Below are positions 8,069 to 15,619 of a stretch of 18,930 bases of DNA, one piece after another. Under the pieces are notes generated by a model that saw only the letters and a list, made by a program, of their open reading frames with translations, was not told the DNA's origin and ran no database searches. This DNA comes from Chloroflexota bacterium (GTDB lineage Bacteria > Chloroflexota > Ktedonobacteria > Ktedonobacterales > Ktedonobacteraceae). Position 1 is the stretch's first letter; each line of letters opens with the position of its first letter. The position numbers were made by a program, and so were the translations under genes. Location of the stretch: assembly GCA_027316975.1 (NCBI GenBank), contig DAHVFL010000025.1:1-18930 (forward strand), in the 5' to 3' direction.

Positions 8069-9256
8069 TTACGCGCCCAGTACCTGCGAACCCCAGTTGT
8101 TGGTGACGATGGTTGATGCCGCCGTCAGTTGACTGATGCTGGGGAACTTGATATTGGCATACTGCGATGCAGGCGGCAGTTTCGCCGCCAGGGCAGCCGG
8201 CACTTTGTTCTGGGAGACAAGCGCCTGGTAGCGCGCCGGGTGAGCGTAGCCAGTCAAGTAGAAGAGTTGCCCCTCGTCGGAGAAGATGTACTCGATCCAC
8301 AGGCGAGCTGCAAACGGATCGGGCGCAGTCTTGTTCACGATAGAGACATATGGACCGGCCAGCGAACCATCCGACGGGATGACCACCGACAGGTTCGGTT
8401 TCCCGTTCAATGAATCTCGGAAGCCCAGTCCCAGGTAGTCCCACATGACCGCGATCGCGACTTCGCCCTTCGAGACGTTGGCAATACTCGAACGCGCGAC
8501 AGTGAAGTTGCCGTTTTTCTTCAGTTTGGCGAAGAAGTCGATGCCGGGTTGGATATTATCCAGGCTGCCGCCATTGGCGAGGGCGGCGGAGTATACCGCA
8601 ATAAACGCATCGTTGGCCTGCCTGGGATCGCCGTCGATGCCCACCATATTCTTGTAACTGTTGCTGAGCAGGTCAGCGAACGAAGTGGGTGGCTTCTTGA
8701 CTTTGTCGGTATTGATGACGAAGGCCTGCGCGCCGTAGTATTCGGTACACCAGTTGCCATCCGGGTCTTTGAGGCTGGCATCGATGTCATTCCAGCGCGA
8801 GTGTTTGTACGGTGTCACCAAACCCTGCTGAACGGCTTGCGGGCCAAACTTGAAACCCACGTCGCCGATATCACCGTGCGCGCGGGTTTTAGAGTTCTTG
8901 AAGACCACCAGTTCCTGCGCCGAGGAATATTCCGCCTCAACCTTATATTCTACAGGCACGCCATAGTTTTTTGTATACCCGGCCAGAATGTCCTTGTAGT
9001 CGGCCCATTCCGGCGGGATGCCTATGGCCTGCATCTTGCCTTCTGTCTTAGCGCGCGATATCAAGGTCGGCAGGTCGATGGGGCCTGCCATATTGACAGT
9101 GGGTGTCGTACCGCCAGCTGTGGTGCCCCCACATGCCTCGAGAAAAGCAGAGAGCGCGGCGCCTGAAAGGCCGACTGCGCCCGCCCGCTTCATAAACTCG
9201 CGACGATTATGCGGGGAAAATAACGGGTTGAATAGCTCACGTTCCCTGCTACTCAT
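8069..9256 (-). CDS. ABC importer extracellular solute-binding lipoprotein
   Basis: Ligand receptor of the importer, 395 residues, first gene of the operon. The N-terminus carries a twin-arginine-like motif (NRREFMKRAG, R18-R19), a hydrophobic stretch with small residues, and a lipobox-like LEAC with Cys at 42, followed by a Gly/Thr-rich linker. It should therefore be exported, probably folded, and anchored to the outer face of the membrane. The mature part (about 58-395) resembles family-1 type binding proteins of the PotD/ferric/phosphonate group, such as the stretches GDIGDVGFKFG and IAVMWDYLG. Glu at the -2 lipobox position is unusual. ATG at 9256 has AGGAGGT eight bases upstream. The ligand is unknown; spermidine/putrescine, aminoethylphosphonate or thiamine-like compounds are all possible. 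Confidence 0.92.
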   Translation of the reverse strand: MSSRERELFNPLFSPHNRREFMKRAGAVGLSGAALSAFLEACGGTTAGGTTPTVNMAGPIDLPTLISRAKTEGKMQAIGIPPEWADYKDILAGYTKNYGVPVEYKVEAEYSSAQELVVFKNSKTRAHGDIGDVGFKFGPQAVQQGLVTPYKHSRWNDIDASLKDPDGNWCTEYYGAQAFVINTDKVKKPPTSFADLLSNSYKNMVGIDGDPRQANDAFIAVYSAALANGGSLDNIQPGIDFFAKLKKNGNFTVARSSIANVSKGEVAIAVMWDYLGLGFRDSLNGKPNLSVVIPSDGSLAGPYVSIVNKTAPDPFAARLWIEYIFSDEGQLFYLTGYAHPARYQALVSQNKVPAALAAKLPPASQYANIKFPSISQLTAASTIVTNNWGSQVLGA

Positions 9257-9323
9257 GGTAGGTACCTCCTGTGCCTGAATCGATTGGTCCAGTTGACAAT
9301 GTTAAATTACGCACTTCGCAGAC

Positions 9324-9352
9324 AGTATAGCAAAGATAGAGATGAGTTTCAT
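9324..9352 (-). promoter_or_regulatory. Candidate promoter of the ABC importer operon
   Basis: On the minus strand TATACT (9329-9324) is a five-of-six -10 box and ATGAAA (9352-9347) a four-of-six -35 box with a 17-base spacer. It would give a leader of about 60 bases before the binding-protein ATG. Confidence 0.45.
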
Positions 9353-9357
9353 CTCTA
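9337..9357. promoter_or_regulatory. Palindrome over the importer promoter, candidate operator
   Basis: Perfect inverted repeat with 9-bp arms, TAGAGATGA and TCATCTCTA, three bases apart. It covers the -35 box and spacer of the promoter just described, where a dimeric repressor or activator would be placed. The regulator is not in the window as far as I can tell. Confidence 0.45.
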
Positions 9358-9794
9358 GATGTAGTACGTCGAAAATCACTCGTTTCTTACAGGCAAACTA
9401 GCGAAGCCAGCAATATTACTCAGTCTCACCTTCCATACAGATGAGATGTATGCGTAAAGTGTAACAGGTCCAGCAATGACTTCCCAGTACATTCTATACA
9501 TATACAGGTATGCGGCCTCTGGCTGGAGAAGATGTAAAGGTATGTACTCAGAGAATGAGTATATCTCACCTGGATGGATACCCGATTTGAGTATACCTAT
9601 CATGTGAAAGTGATAGCAATGGTTATTTTGGAATCTAGCGGCGCTCCTCTTATAGTTAAATTATACAGGTATCGTATTTTTCATATATACTTAATCTGCT
9701 TTTAACAGAGAAGCCCCTGTCTCTTAATGGCGGTTTAATAGGATGAGTTTACAGTTGGGTTGCAGAGATAAATGGTACAGGCAAAAAAGAGAAG

Positions 9795-10721
9795 ATGGCA
9801 GATACATTTCAATTATTGCATAGAGCGCTGTTGAGTCAGGGCGAGCGCAAGCATCGCCTTGCGCGCTTGCCAAGGTGTTATAATTCACTCATGTTTTCAC
9901 ATCGCACTATGCAACGTTTCAGGCGCGTGCAACATTTGCTTGACGAGTTAGACCCACAGGCGAAGCCACAGGTTCGCCTCGTGCCGGGTTCGCCCACGCC
10001 GCAAGGGGGGATCATTGTCTTTCCTGGCTCGTTCAATCCACCCACAAACGCGCACCTTGCGATGTTGAACCAGGCAGCACAGTTTGGGCGCGCGCATGGA
10101 GAAATGCGCGTCTACGCGGCCATGAGCAAACGCACAACCGGTAAGGAGATGGTGGAACGTCCTTTACTGGTTGACCGCATCCTCTTGCTGGATACCGTGC
10201 TACACAAACATACGCCCCATACCGGCATTTTGCTGTTTAACCGGGGCTTATATGTTGAGCAAGCCGAAGCCATACGCTGGCAGTATCCTGAAGTCAGGCA
10301 CCTCTTCTTCCTGCTGGGTTTTGATAAAATCGTGCAGATATTCGATGCCCGCTACTATGAAAACCGCGATAGAGCATTGCGCGAGCTATTCGCCCTGGCA
10401 GAGATACTGGTCGCGCCTCGCTCCGGAGCAGGCGCTACTGAACTAACCGTGCTGCTGGCTCAACCAGAAAACGCGCCCTTCGCCAGTCATGTGCATCTAC
10501 TCCCCCTGGATACCACGTTCCGCGATATTTCCTCAAGTTCTATTCGCCAAAATGTCGCAGACCATGAACAGGATGTGCCGCCCGAAGTGCTACGTTTCAT
10601 TCGCGAAACGGGCGCGTATTCGCCGCCACGGCAATTAGCAGACGGCTCGACGATAGACGACTATGGAGAACGCGCCACGGTCATAACTGAAGCAATTCAC
10701 TCAGGCAAAAAACATATGTAA
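9795..10721 (+). CDS. NMN adenylyltransferase-like nucleotidyltransferase
   Basis: Cytidylyltransferase-fold enzyme, 308 residues in the longest form, that probably joins a nucleotide monophosphate to ATP, most likely nicotinate or nicotinamide mononucleotide in NAD synthesis. The ATP-binding motif GSFNPPTNAH is at 78-87 and the second signature ISSSSIR at 245-251; LGFDKIVQIFDARYY (174-188) matches the substrate-loop region of NadD/NMNAT enzymes. The 70 residues before the first strand are not conserved in the family. Two starts compete: ATG at 9795 with weak GAGAAG, or ATG at 9891 (residue 33), which lies six bases after a perfect TATAAT and would give a leaderless mRNA. It is longer than typical NadD (~200 residues), so it may be a divergent paralogue rather than the housekeeping enzyme. 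Confidence 0.8.
   Translation: MADTFQLLHRALLSQGERKHRLARLPRCYNSLMFSHRTMQRFRRVQHLLDELDPQAKPQVRLVPGSPTPQGGIIVFPGSFNPPTNAHLAMLNQAAQFGRAHGEMRVYAAMSKRTTGKEMVERPLLVDRILLLDTVLHKHTPHTGILLFNRGLYVEQAEAIRWQYPEVRHLFFLLGFDKIVQIFDARYYENRDRALRELFALAEILVAPRSGAGATELTVLLAQPENAPFASHVHLLPLDTTFRDISSSSIRQNVADHEQDVPPEVLRFIRETGAYSPPRQLADGSTIDDYGERATVITEAIHSGKKHM
9879..9884 (+). promoter_or_regulatory. -10 box placed for a leaderless start of the nucleotidyltransferase
   Basis: A perfect TATAAT lies six bases before the in-frame ATG at 9891, the spacing expected if transcription begins at the A of the start codon. No convincing -35 box is present. A 7-bp inverted repeat GCGCAAG/CTTGCGC lies just upstream (9847-9866). 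Confidence 0.35.
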
Positions 10722-10733
10722 GTCAGTCGGGGG

Positions 10734-10762
10734 AGATCCTTCGCTTCGCTCAGGATGACAGG
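10734..10762. repeat. Single copy of dispersed 29-bp hairpin repeat
   Basis: This 29-bp element matches one arm of the large inverted repeat at 16666-16738 except for two bases. The two differences are paired with each other: ATTCT/AGAAT in one becomes ATCCT/AGGAT here, so the small hairpin is kept. It lies in the 58-bp gap between the convergent nucleotidyltransferase and FHA genes and could act as a weak terminator for both. Confidence 0.7.
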
Positions 10763-10779
10763 CCCTTTGCTTCGTTTAT

Positions 10780-11481
10780 TCACCCACGCGAACGCCGGAA
10801 GATGAGCTTGTTCAGACCGATCTGCACAACATCGCCATCGAGAAGGCGATAGCGTGTGATGCGCATCCCATTTACAAAGGTTCCCGCGGCTGAACGGTGA
10901 TCTTCGATTTCATAACTGCCATTGTCCACCTCGCGGATAGTGGCGTGCAGGCGGCTCACCGCCAGGTCTTCGAGGAAAATGTCGCAATCGCGGCTGCGTC
11001 CGACAGTCATTACGTTCAACAATTCAAAGCTGCGTATCATGCCACGCACGTTGGAGAGGTCAAGTTTAGCTGTCACACTGGCGTTGGGGTCAGTTTTTTT
11101 ACCCAACAGCGACTCGCGTCCGCGTGATGTGGCAAGTTGGAAAGGCCGCGTTCCCTCGTGTCCGTAGAAAGTAAGTTGTGTATTGCCAAAGCGCATCACA
11201 TCGCCATCGGTAAGCAGGCGTTCCCGCACAGGTTGCTCGTTCACAAAGCAGTCGCCATTGTCATGATCGTCTCGCAAAACATAGCCGCTCGCGGTAAATA
11301 GAATGCAGGCTTGCTTGCGATGCACCGCTATATCTTCGAGAAAGATGTCACAATCGCGACTGCGCCCAATGGTCGTACAATCCTTCCATATCTCCATCCT
11401 TCTGCTTCCCTGCGACCCTTGCGAAATAACAAGATAGGCGCTTGTGGGCTGTTCCGAAAAATCTTGCGGCTCCTGTGCCAT
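10780..11481 (-). CDS. Tandem FHA-domain protein
   Basis: 233 residues made of two forkhead-associated domains (about 15-106 and 143-229), which bind phosphothreonine peptides; a soluble signalling adaptor. No kinase or membrane part is fused to it. FHA2 is canonical: GR at 161-162, SRLH at 176-179, and N204 in TFVNG. FHA1 keeps GR (39-40) and N81 but has HRKQ instead of SRxH at 54-57, so its phosphopeptide pocket is probably altered. The two share an identical 12-residue block (GRSRDCDIFLED), suggesting internal duplication or conversion. ATG at 11481 follows AGGGAAAAG. It begins 35 bp after the molybdopterin subunit stop on the same strand, so it may be at the tail of that transcript, but a functional link is not shown. 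Its kinase partner is not in the window. Confidence 0.9.
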   Translation of the reverse strand: MAQEPQDFSEQPTSAYLVISQGSQGSRRMEIWKDCTTIGRSRDCDIFLEDIAVHRKQACILFTASGYVLRDDHDNGDCFVNEQPVRERLLTDGDVMRFGNTQLTFYGHEGTRPFQLATSRGRESLLGKKTDPNASVTAKLDLSNVRGMIRSFELLNVMTVGRSRDCDIFLEDLAVSRLHATIREVDNGSYEIEDHRSAAGTFVNGMRITRYRLLDGDVVQIGLNKLIFRRSRG

Positions 11482-11516
11482 ACTCTTTTCCCTGTTCTAA
11501 ACCGTTACCAGCTCAG

Positions 11517-13922
11517 TTATTTCCGCGCTTTCTTCATATCCAACGCCTGTAAAACCTTTTCTGGCGTAATGGGCAGACTGCGAATGCGAATCCCTACTGC
11601 ATCATACACCGCATTGGCAACTGCCGGGGCCATACAATTAATAGGAACCTCGCCGGCCGATTTCGCGCCGAACGGGCCAGTATCTTCCGTATCTTCAATC
11701 AGGAACGTCGTCATTTCTGGCATATCTAAGGTTGACATCACCTTGTAATCAACAAAACCCGGGTTGCGTACCCTTCCCATCTCGTCAAATTTCACTTCTT
11801 CGCTAAGCGCGTATCCCAGCGCCATCGCTACCGCGCCCTCAACCTGTCCCGTCGCTAATGCCGGGTTGATGGCTCTGCCCAGGTCCAGCGCATTCACGGC
11901 TTTCGTGACGCGCACCTGGCCTGTTTCTGTATCCACTTCGACTTCGATAAACTGCGCGTAAAATGGCGCGGGTGAATCTTCTGCCCAGAAATCGCCCTTC
12001 GCCATGATTTGCTGGCGATGTCTGCCATAGAGCGTCTCGTTGGCGATATCCGCGATGGTGAGAGAACTTCTTCCGCGTGGCGTATAGATCACCCCGTCAC
12101 GGATCGACATATCTTCAATCGCGCAGTCCAGCAGATCGCCTGCTACTTCAAGGATGTGCTGGCGCACTTTTTCAGCCGCCACCTTCACGCCGCCCCCGCT
12201 AATATAGGTAGTGCTGGATGCATACGCGCCGTAATCAAATACGCTGGAATCGGTATCGGAGGAATGCATGACGATCTTCTCCATGCCCACACCTAGAACC
12301 TCAGCGGCGATCTGCGCCAGCACGGTATCGCTGCCCTGCCCGATATCGGTCGCGCCCGTCATGACATTGAACGAACCATCTTCATTCAGCTTGATGGACG
12401 CGCCGCCAATCTCAAAGCCGAGTACGCCGCTGCCCTGCATTGCTATCGCCATGCCGCGCCCGCGCCGTATGGGATTGCCGTCGCCTCGCTCAAAAGGTTC
12501 GTTCCAGCCAATGGCAGCCGCGCCCTTCTCGATGCATTCTGGCAGCCCGCACGAGCGGAATTGACGCTTTGAATGCCAGTTCCCATCGATTTCTTCGCCC
12601 TCGATGGGGTCCCAGTCGCCTTTGCGCACGTGATTCTTGCGCCTGAAAGCCAGAGGGTCCATATTGAGGCGACGCGCGATTTCATCAATGTGCGACTCCA
12701 GCGCGAAAAAACCCTGCGGCGCGCCGTAGCCCCGCATCGCACCCGTTACAGGCAGGTTGGTATACGCCGCCGTAGCCTCGAAGTAGTATGCCTGGGCGCG
12801 GTACAGGCACAACGTCTTATGCCCCGTTGCGCGCGTGACGGTCAGGCTGTGCGTGCCATACGCTCCCGCGTTGCCCAGCGAACGCATAGAAATTGCTACC
12901 AGCGTGCCATCGCGCTTTACGCCGCTGCGCATGGTGATACTCATGGGATGCCGCAGCCGACCGGAGGTAAACTCCTCGTGGCGGGTATACTCGATACGCA
13001 CAGGGCGGCGCGTCTTCATCGCCAGGGCAGCCGCGACGGGTTCCAGCAACATCTCCTGCTTGCCGCCAAACCCGCCGCCCACACGCGGTTTGACCACGCG
13101 CACGCGGGCAATGGGCAATTGCATTACGGCGGCCAACTTGCGGCGCGTGTGATAAGGAACCTGCGTGCTGCTGACCACAATCAGCCGGTCGTAGCCGTCC
13201 ATATACGCGACGCATACGTGCGGTTCCAGCATGGCGTGCGCGATATGCGGAACGCGGTATTCTCCCTCGACGATGAGATCGGCTTCGCGCATGGTCGCCT
13301 CAAAATCGCCATTGGTAATCACTTCGTGCGCCGCGATATTATGCTCAGGGTCGTATATATCGCCCAGGTGTTTGCCGAGATTGGGGTGTGTGACATCGAG
13401 TTCATGCAACTGCGGCGCGCCATCACCCATCGCTTCAAGCGGATCAAATACGGCGGGTAATATCTCGTAATCGACTTCAATCAATTGGAGGGCGGCATCC
13501 GCGATGGCCGGAGTTTCGGCTGCCACAAAAGCCACCCAATCGCCAATGTACCGCACCCGAGTATCTAGCACATACATATCATAGGGCGAAAGCTCAGGAT
13601 AGGGCTGCCCTGCCGTTGTATGCGCGACACGCGGCAAGTCATGATGTGTCAGCACGGCCCAGACACCCGGCAGCGCCAATGCCCCGCTTGTATCGATATG
13701 GCGAATGTTGGCGTGCGCGTGGGGCGAGTGCAGGATGCGACCATGAAGCATCCCCGGCTGCTCAAACTCAGCCGCGTAGACGGGCGCGCCCGTCACCAGT
13801 GGCCGCGCATCCACGCGCCGCTCTTTCTGGCCGACCACTCGCGTCCTGGACAATTGACGCGCGCGCTGGTGTTCAGCATCGACGATGTTACCAGCGCCGG
13901 GTTCGTTGTAGTTGCTATCCAT
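11517..13922 (-). CDS. Molybdopterin-binding catalytic subunit, xanthine dehydrogenase/aldehyde oxidase family
   Basis: Large subunit of a three-subunit molybdenum hydroxylase, 801 residues, carrying the molybdenum-pyranopterin cofactor and hydroxylating a heterocycle or aldehyde with water as oxygen source. N-terminal hammerhead domain: RVDARPLVTG (36-45) and GRILHSPHAHA (61-71). Cofactor-binding stretches are GGGFGGK (282-288), AMRGYGAPQ (395-403) and GQGSDT (528-533). The catalytic glutamate is E758 in FGAKSAGEVP. The active-site loop is RGYGAPQ, not the VAYRCSFR of form I CO dehydrogenase, so this is not a CO-oxidising enzyme. The true substrate is unknown. ATG at 13922 has no Shine-Dalgarno and lies 8 bp after the stop of the truncated nuclease frame, so it may be translated by coupling. 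The first 30 residues are an extra, probably disordered, leader. Confidence 0.95.
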   Translation of the reverse strand: MDSNYNEPGAGNIVDAEHQRARQLSRTRVVGQKERRVDARPLVTGAPVYAAEFEQPGMLHGRILHSPHAHANIRHIDTSGALALPGVWAVLTHHDLPRVAHTTAGQPYPELSPYDMYVLDTRVRYIGDWVAFVAAETPAIADAALQLIEVDYEILPAVFDPLEAMGDGAPQLHELDVTHPNLGKHLGDIYDPEHNIAAHEVITNGDFEATMREADLIVEGEYRVPHIAHAMLEPHVCVAYMDGYDRLIVVSSTQVPYHTRRKLAAVMQLPIARVRVVKPRVGGGFGGKQEMLLEPVAAALAMKTRRPVRIEYTRHEEFTSGRLRHPMSITMRSGVKRDGTLVAISMRSLGNAGAYGTHSLTVTRATGHKTLCLYRAQAYYFEATAAYTNLPVTGAMRGYGAPQGFFALESHIDEIARRLNMDPLAFRRKNHVRKGDWDPIEGEEIDGNWHSKRQFRSCGLPECIEKGAAAIGWNEPFERGDGNPIRRGRGMAIAMQGSGVLGFEIGGASIKLNEDGSFNVMTGATDIGQGSDTVLAQIAAEVLGVGMEKIVMHSSDTDSSVFDYGAYASSTTYISGGGVKVAAEKVRQHILEVAGDLLDCAIEDMSIRDGVIYTPRGRSSLTIADIANETLYGRHRQQIMAKGDFWAEDSPAPFYAQFIEVEVDTETGQVRVTKAVNALDLGRAINPALATGQVEGAVAMALGYALSEEVKFDEMGRVRNPGFVDYKVMSTLDMPEMTTFLIEDTEDTGPFGAKSAGEVPINCMAPAVANAVYDAVGIRIRSLPITPEKVLQALDMKKARK

Positions 13923-13930
13923 AGCGCTTA

Positions 13931-14665
13931 TTATGCTGCCATGCTATTAAGAAGCCAGAGTGCAGAGGTCTCGTCCGGAATAGTTACAATCTGTTTCAGT
14001 AAAAGACCAAGCTCATCAGGTTTGGTAACCCGCAATACCCTCTCTTGCGCAAGTTCTACCAACGGTGGAAAACGCCCCTTAACGATGGTCACAAAAGCTT
14101 TTTGTAGTCCCTCGGCTAAACCCTCTTCATGCCCCTCTTCGCGTCCTTCTTCGCGTCCCTCTTCGCGTCCTTCTTCGCGTCCTTCTTCGCGTCCAATTTC
14201 GCGTCCTTCTTCGCGTCCCTCTTCCCTTTTCTTCTGCACGTAAGGGCTTTGTTCTAAAAAGTCGTCTAGCTGCTCCATTTTCGTTTTTACCTTCCGTTGA
14301 TCCTCTGATGACACTGTATCGGTACGCCATAAAAGAGTATCAAACCATAACAAATGTGTTGACAGTTCCTTCGGTCGCCCTTCATAGTATTCTTTCATTT
14401 CTTCCAGCGCCTGGGCAAGAACTTCGTAATTTGCGTCATCCATTGTTGGCAATAGAGCATATAGAAACACTAAATGTTGCTCGAGCATCTTATATGCCTT
14501 ATATTGCCAGAGTCTCATCACTCGATAATGAAAGACTAATGATTCCTTTCCCTCATCAAGCATCACTAATGGTGGATCTGCGATACTTGTGCGAAATGGA
14601 CAAACAATCAGCGAGATAATCGTTTTCTTATATTTTCTAAAAAGAATCTGTTTTTCTTTGGACAA
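13931..14665 (-). pseudogene. N-terminally truncated Rpn/YhgA-type nuclease family gene with REEG-repeat tail
   Basis: The 244 residues match the middle and end of Rpn/YhgA-like (PD-(D/E)xK, transposase_31-related) proteins common in Chloroflexota and Cyanobacteria: RKYKKTIISLIVCPF, then a helical region (40-140), then a charged repeat tail (147-186, built on REEG/GREE units) and a short C-terminal domain. The N-terminal catalytic domain with its D...ExK residues, normally about 80-100 residues, is missing, and an in-frame TAG stands a few codons before the only start, a TTG at 14665. I therefore call it a remnant, though it is intact to its stop and could still be expressed. It interrupts the molybdenum-hydroxylase genes between the FeS and Mo subunits and ends 8 bp before the latter. 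A full gene elsewhere in the genome would be its source. Confidence 0.65.
14120..14227. repeat. 12-bp coding tandem repeat (REEG codons)
   Basis: About nine degenerate copies of a 12-bp unit of the form CTTCTTCGCGTC encode the REEG tetrapeptide repeat of the truncated nuclease protein. The period is a multiple of three and there are no spacers, so it is a coding microsatellite and not a CRISPR array. Confidence 0.8.
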
Positions 14666-14703
14666 CTCTTCTAAATACTATACCCTTTTCACGTGATGCC
14701 GGA

Positions 14704-14732
14704 ATCATATCATGCTAGCACTCAGGAAACAA
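14704..14732 (-). promoter_or_regulatory. Candidate promoter before the truncated nuclease and Mo subunit
   Basis: Minus strand TTGTTT (14732-14727), 17-base spacer, TATGAT (14709-14704). The -10 region sits in a 13-base sequence, GAATCATATCATG on the plus strand, that recurs exactly at the FAD-subunit promoter. It could drive the Mo subunit independently of the upstream genes. Confidence 0.5.
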
Positions 14733-14774
14733 GATACAGCGAAGCGGCCTGAATGATTTGTCAGAATTAGAAGG

Positions 14775-14794
14775 AAAAATGGAGAACTTCTCCT
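14775..14794 (-). terminator. Weak intrinsic terminator at the end of the FeS-subunit gene
   Basis: On the minus strand, directly overlapping the stop codon, GGAGA and TCTCC form a 5-bp stem with a three-base loop, followed by ATTTTT. The U-run is good but the stem is short, so termination is probably partial. Confidence 0.35.
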
Positions 14795-15263
14795 ACGAAC
14801 TCATCATCTCCGCCGCCCTCAGCACCGCCGCGACGGGTTTGACGTAGCCGGTGCAGCGGCAAATATTGCCCCCCAGCGCGGCGCGCACATCGGCCTCGGT
14901 AGGATGTGGATGCTCTTGCAAAAAGGCGTAGGCGCGCATGATGAAGCCAGGGGTACAGTATCCGCATTGCGCGGCCCCCTCCTCTGCGAATGCTTCCTGG
15001 ATGGGATGCAGCGAACCATCTTGAGATAAGCCCTCGATGGTCAATAGTTCCGCGCCGTCGGCCTGCGCTGCCAGCGTACAACAGGAGTTGATGGAGCGGC
15101 CATCGAGGATGACGCCGCAGCCGCAGCAATCTCCTGTGCCGCAAATCAGCTTTGTACCTTTGAGATGGTGCGCGTGCAAAGCTTCCAAGAGGGTTTCACC
15201 GGGCTGCACGCGCCATTGCGCGGCACGTCCATTTACACGTAGCGCGATTTCAATCTCAGGCAT
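14793..15263 (-). CDS. [2Fe-2S] iron-sulfur subunit of molybdenum hydroxylase
   Basis: Small electron-transfer subunit, 156 residues, passing electrons from the Mo centre to the FAD subunit. The plant-ferredoxin-type cluster uses C41, C46, C49 and C61 (CGTGDCCGC, then NSC); the second, helical-domain cluster uses C100, C103, C135 and C137 (QCGYC, then NICRC). Both sets are complete. I chose ATG at 15263 because the fold starts there (MPEIEIALRVNG), it has AAAGG upstream, and length then equals the family norm; a longer frame to 15383 overlaps the neighbour in another frame. The gene starts 4 bp after the small winged-helix-like gene, whose last codons contain its RBS, so the two are translationally linked. 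Confidence 0.96.
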   Translation of the reverse strand: MPEIEIALRVNGRAAQWRVQPGETLLEALHAHHLKGTKLICGTGDCCGCGVILDGRSINSCCTLAAQADGAELLTIEGLSQDGSLHPIQEAFAEEGAAQCGYCTPGFIMRAYAFLQEHPHPTEADVRAALGGNICRCTGYVKPVAAVLRAAEMMSS

Positions 15264-15267
15264 ACCG

Positions 15268-15603
15268 CTATCGCCTTTCTTTCTTCTGAGGTCGCTTTTT
15301 GTCCTGCTGGCGCAAAGTGAGGCCGAGCCAGCGAGGATGTTTCCCCGTCGAGGCAGAAAGAAATCCGCGTTGCGCCAGCTCAACCCGAAACTGCCCTAAA
15401 AGCGCGGGATGGTCAAAACATTCGGGAGCCTGCATCCAGAACTCCCGAAAATAACGGAACAGGTGCTTATCGGGTATGGAATAATCGGCTCCTTTCACAC
15501 ACTGCTGTTCCAGAAAGTTCTTTAGAGCGTGCGACAATCGCCTGTCCTCATGTACAGGCAGAGTATGTATATTCGCTGGATGCTGCGCTGGAGGTATGCT
15601 CAT
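15268..15603 (-). CDS. Small protein resembling the C-terminal winged helix of P4/D5-type primases
   Basis: 111 residues from ATG at 15603, which has AAGGAG four bases upstream; an alternative ATG at 15627 overlaps the end of the FAD-subunit gene by 8 bp and also has a reasonable RBS. From residue ~23 the sequence reads like the module at the C-terminus of phage/plasmid P4-D5 primases: a helix ending in FLEQQCVKG, then IPDKHLFRYFREFW, then a recognition-helix-like PALLGQFRVELAQRGF and GKHPRWLGLTLR. That similarity is from memory and pattern, not from a search. The basic tail (QQDKKRPQKKERR) would suit nucleic-acid binding. No primase or helicase domain is attached. It is wedged between the FAD and FeS subunit genes, so it is co-expressed with the enzyme; its role is unknown. 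Confidence 0.75.
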   Translation of the reverse strand: MSIPPAQHPANIHTLPVHEDRRLSHALKNFLEQQCVKGADYSIPDKHLFRYFREFWMQAPECFDHPALLGQFRVELAQRGFLSASTGKHPRWLGLTLRQQDKKRPQKKERR

Positions 15604-15619
15604 ATTGCTCCTTGCGTAT

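Larger units (their letters stand above)
9257..9794. other. AT-rich divergent intergenic region
   Basis: About 540 bp between the importer operon (minus) and the nucleotidyltransferase (plus). It holds the importer promoter and palindrome at its left end. An 11-bp direct repeat TATACAGGTAT occurs at 9501-9511 and 9662-9672, and a short palindrome ACTCA/TGAGT near 9545-9560. A -10-like TATACT is at 9686-9691 on the plus strand. A 75-codon frame (9376-9603, minus) has no RBS and no recognisable domain, so I do not call it a gene. Confidence 0.5.

Noticed and set aside
9376..9603. A 75-codon minus-strand frame in the intergenic region
   Set aside because: No RBS, no recognisable domain, and it lies in AT-rich regulatory-looking sequence.
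12573..13460. A 295-codon open frame on the plus strand, opposite the Mo-subunit gene
   Set aside because: It is antisense to a gene with complete family motifs, its translation is rich in Arg/His/Ala with no domain, and such frames are expected opposite GC-rich coding sequence.
11517..13922. Form I carbon monoxide dehydrogenase large subunit
   Set aside because: The characteristic CoxL active-site loop VAYRCSFR is absent; the sequence has RGYGAPQ at that place, as in other molybdenum hydroxylases.
14120..14227. Short regular repeats that look like a CRISPR-type array
   Set aside because: The period is 12 bp with no spacers and it encodes REEG tetrapeptides in frame.
15264..15383. A 40-residue N-terminal extension of the FeS subunit
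   Set aside because: It has no family match, overlaps the upstream small gene in another frame, and ATG 15263 has an RBS and gives the normal family length.
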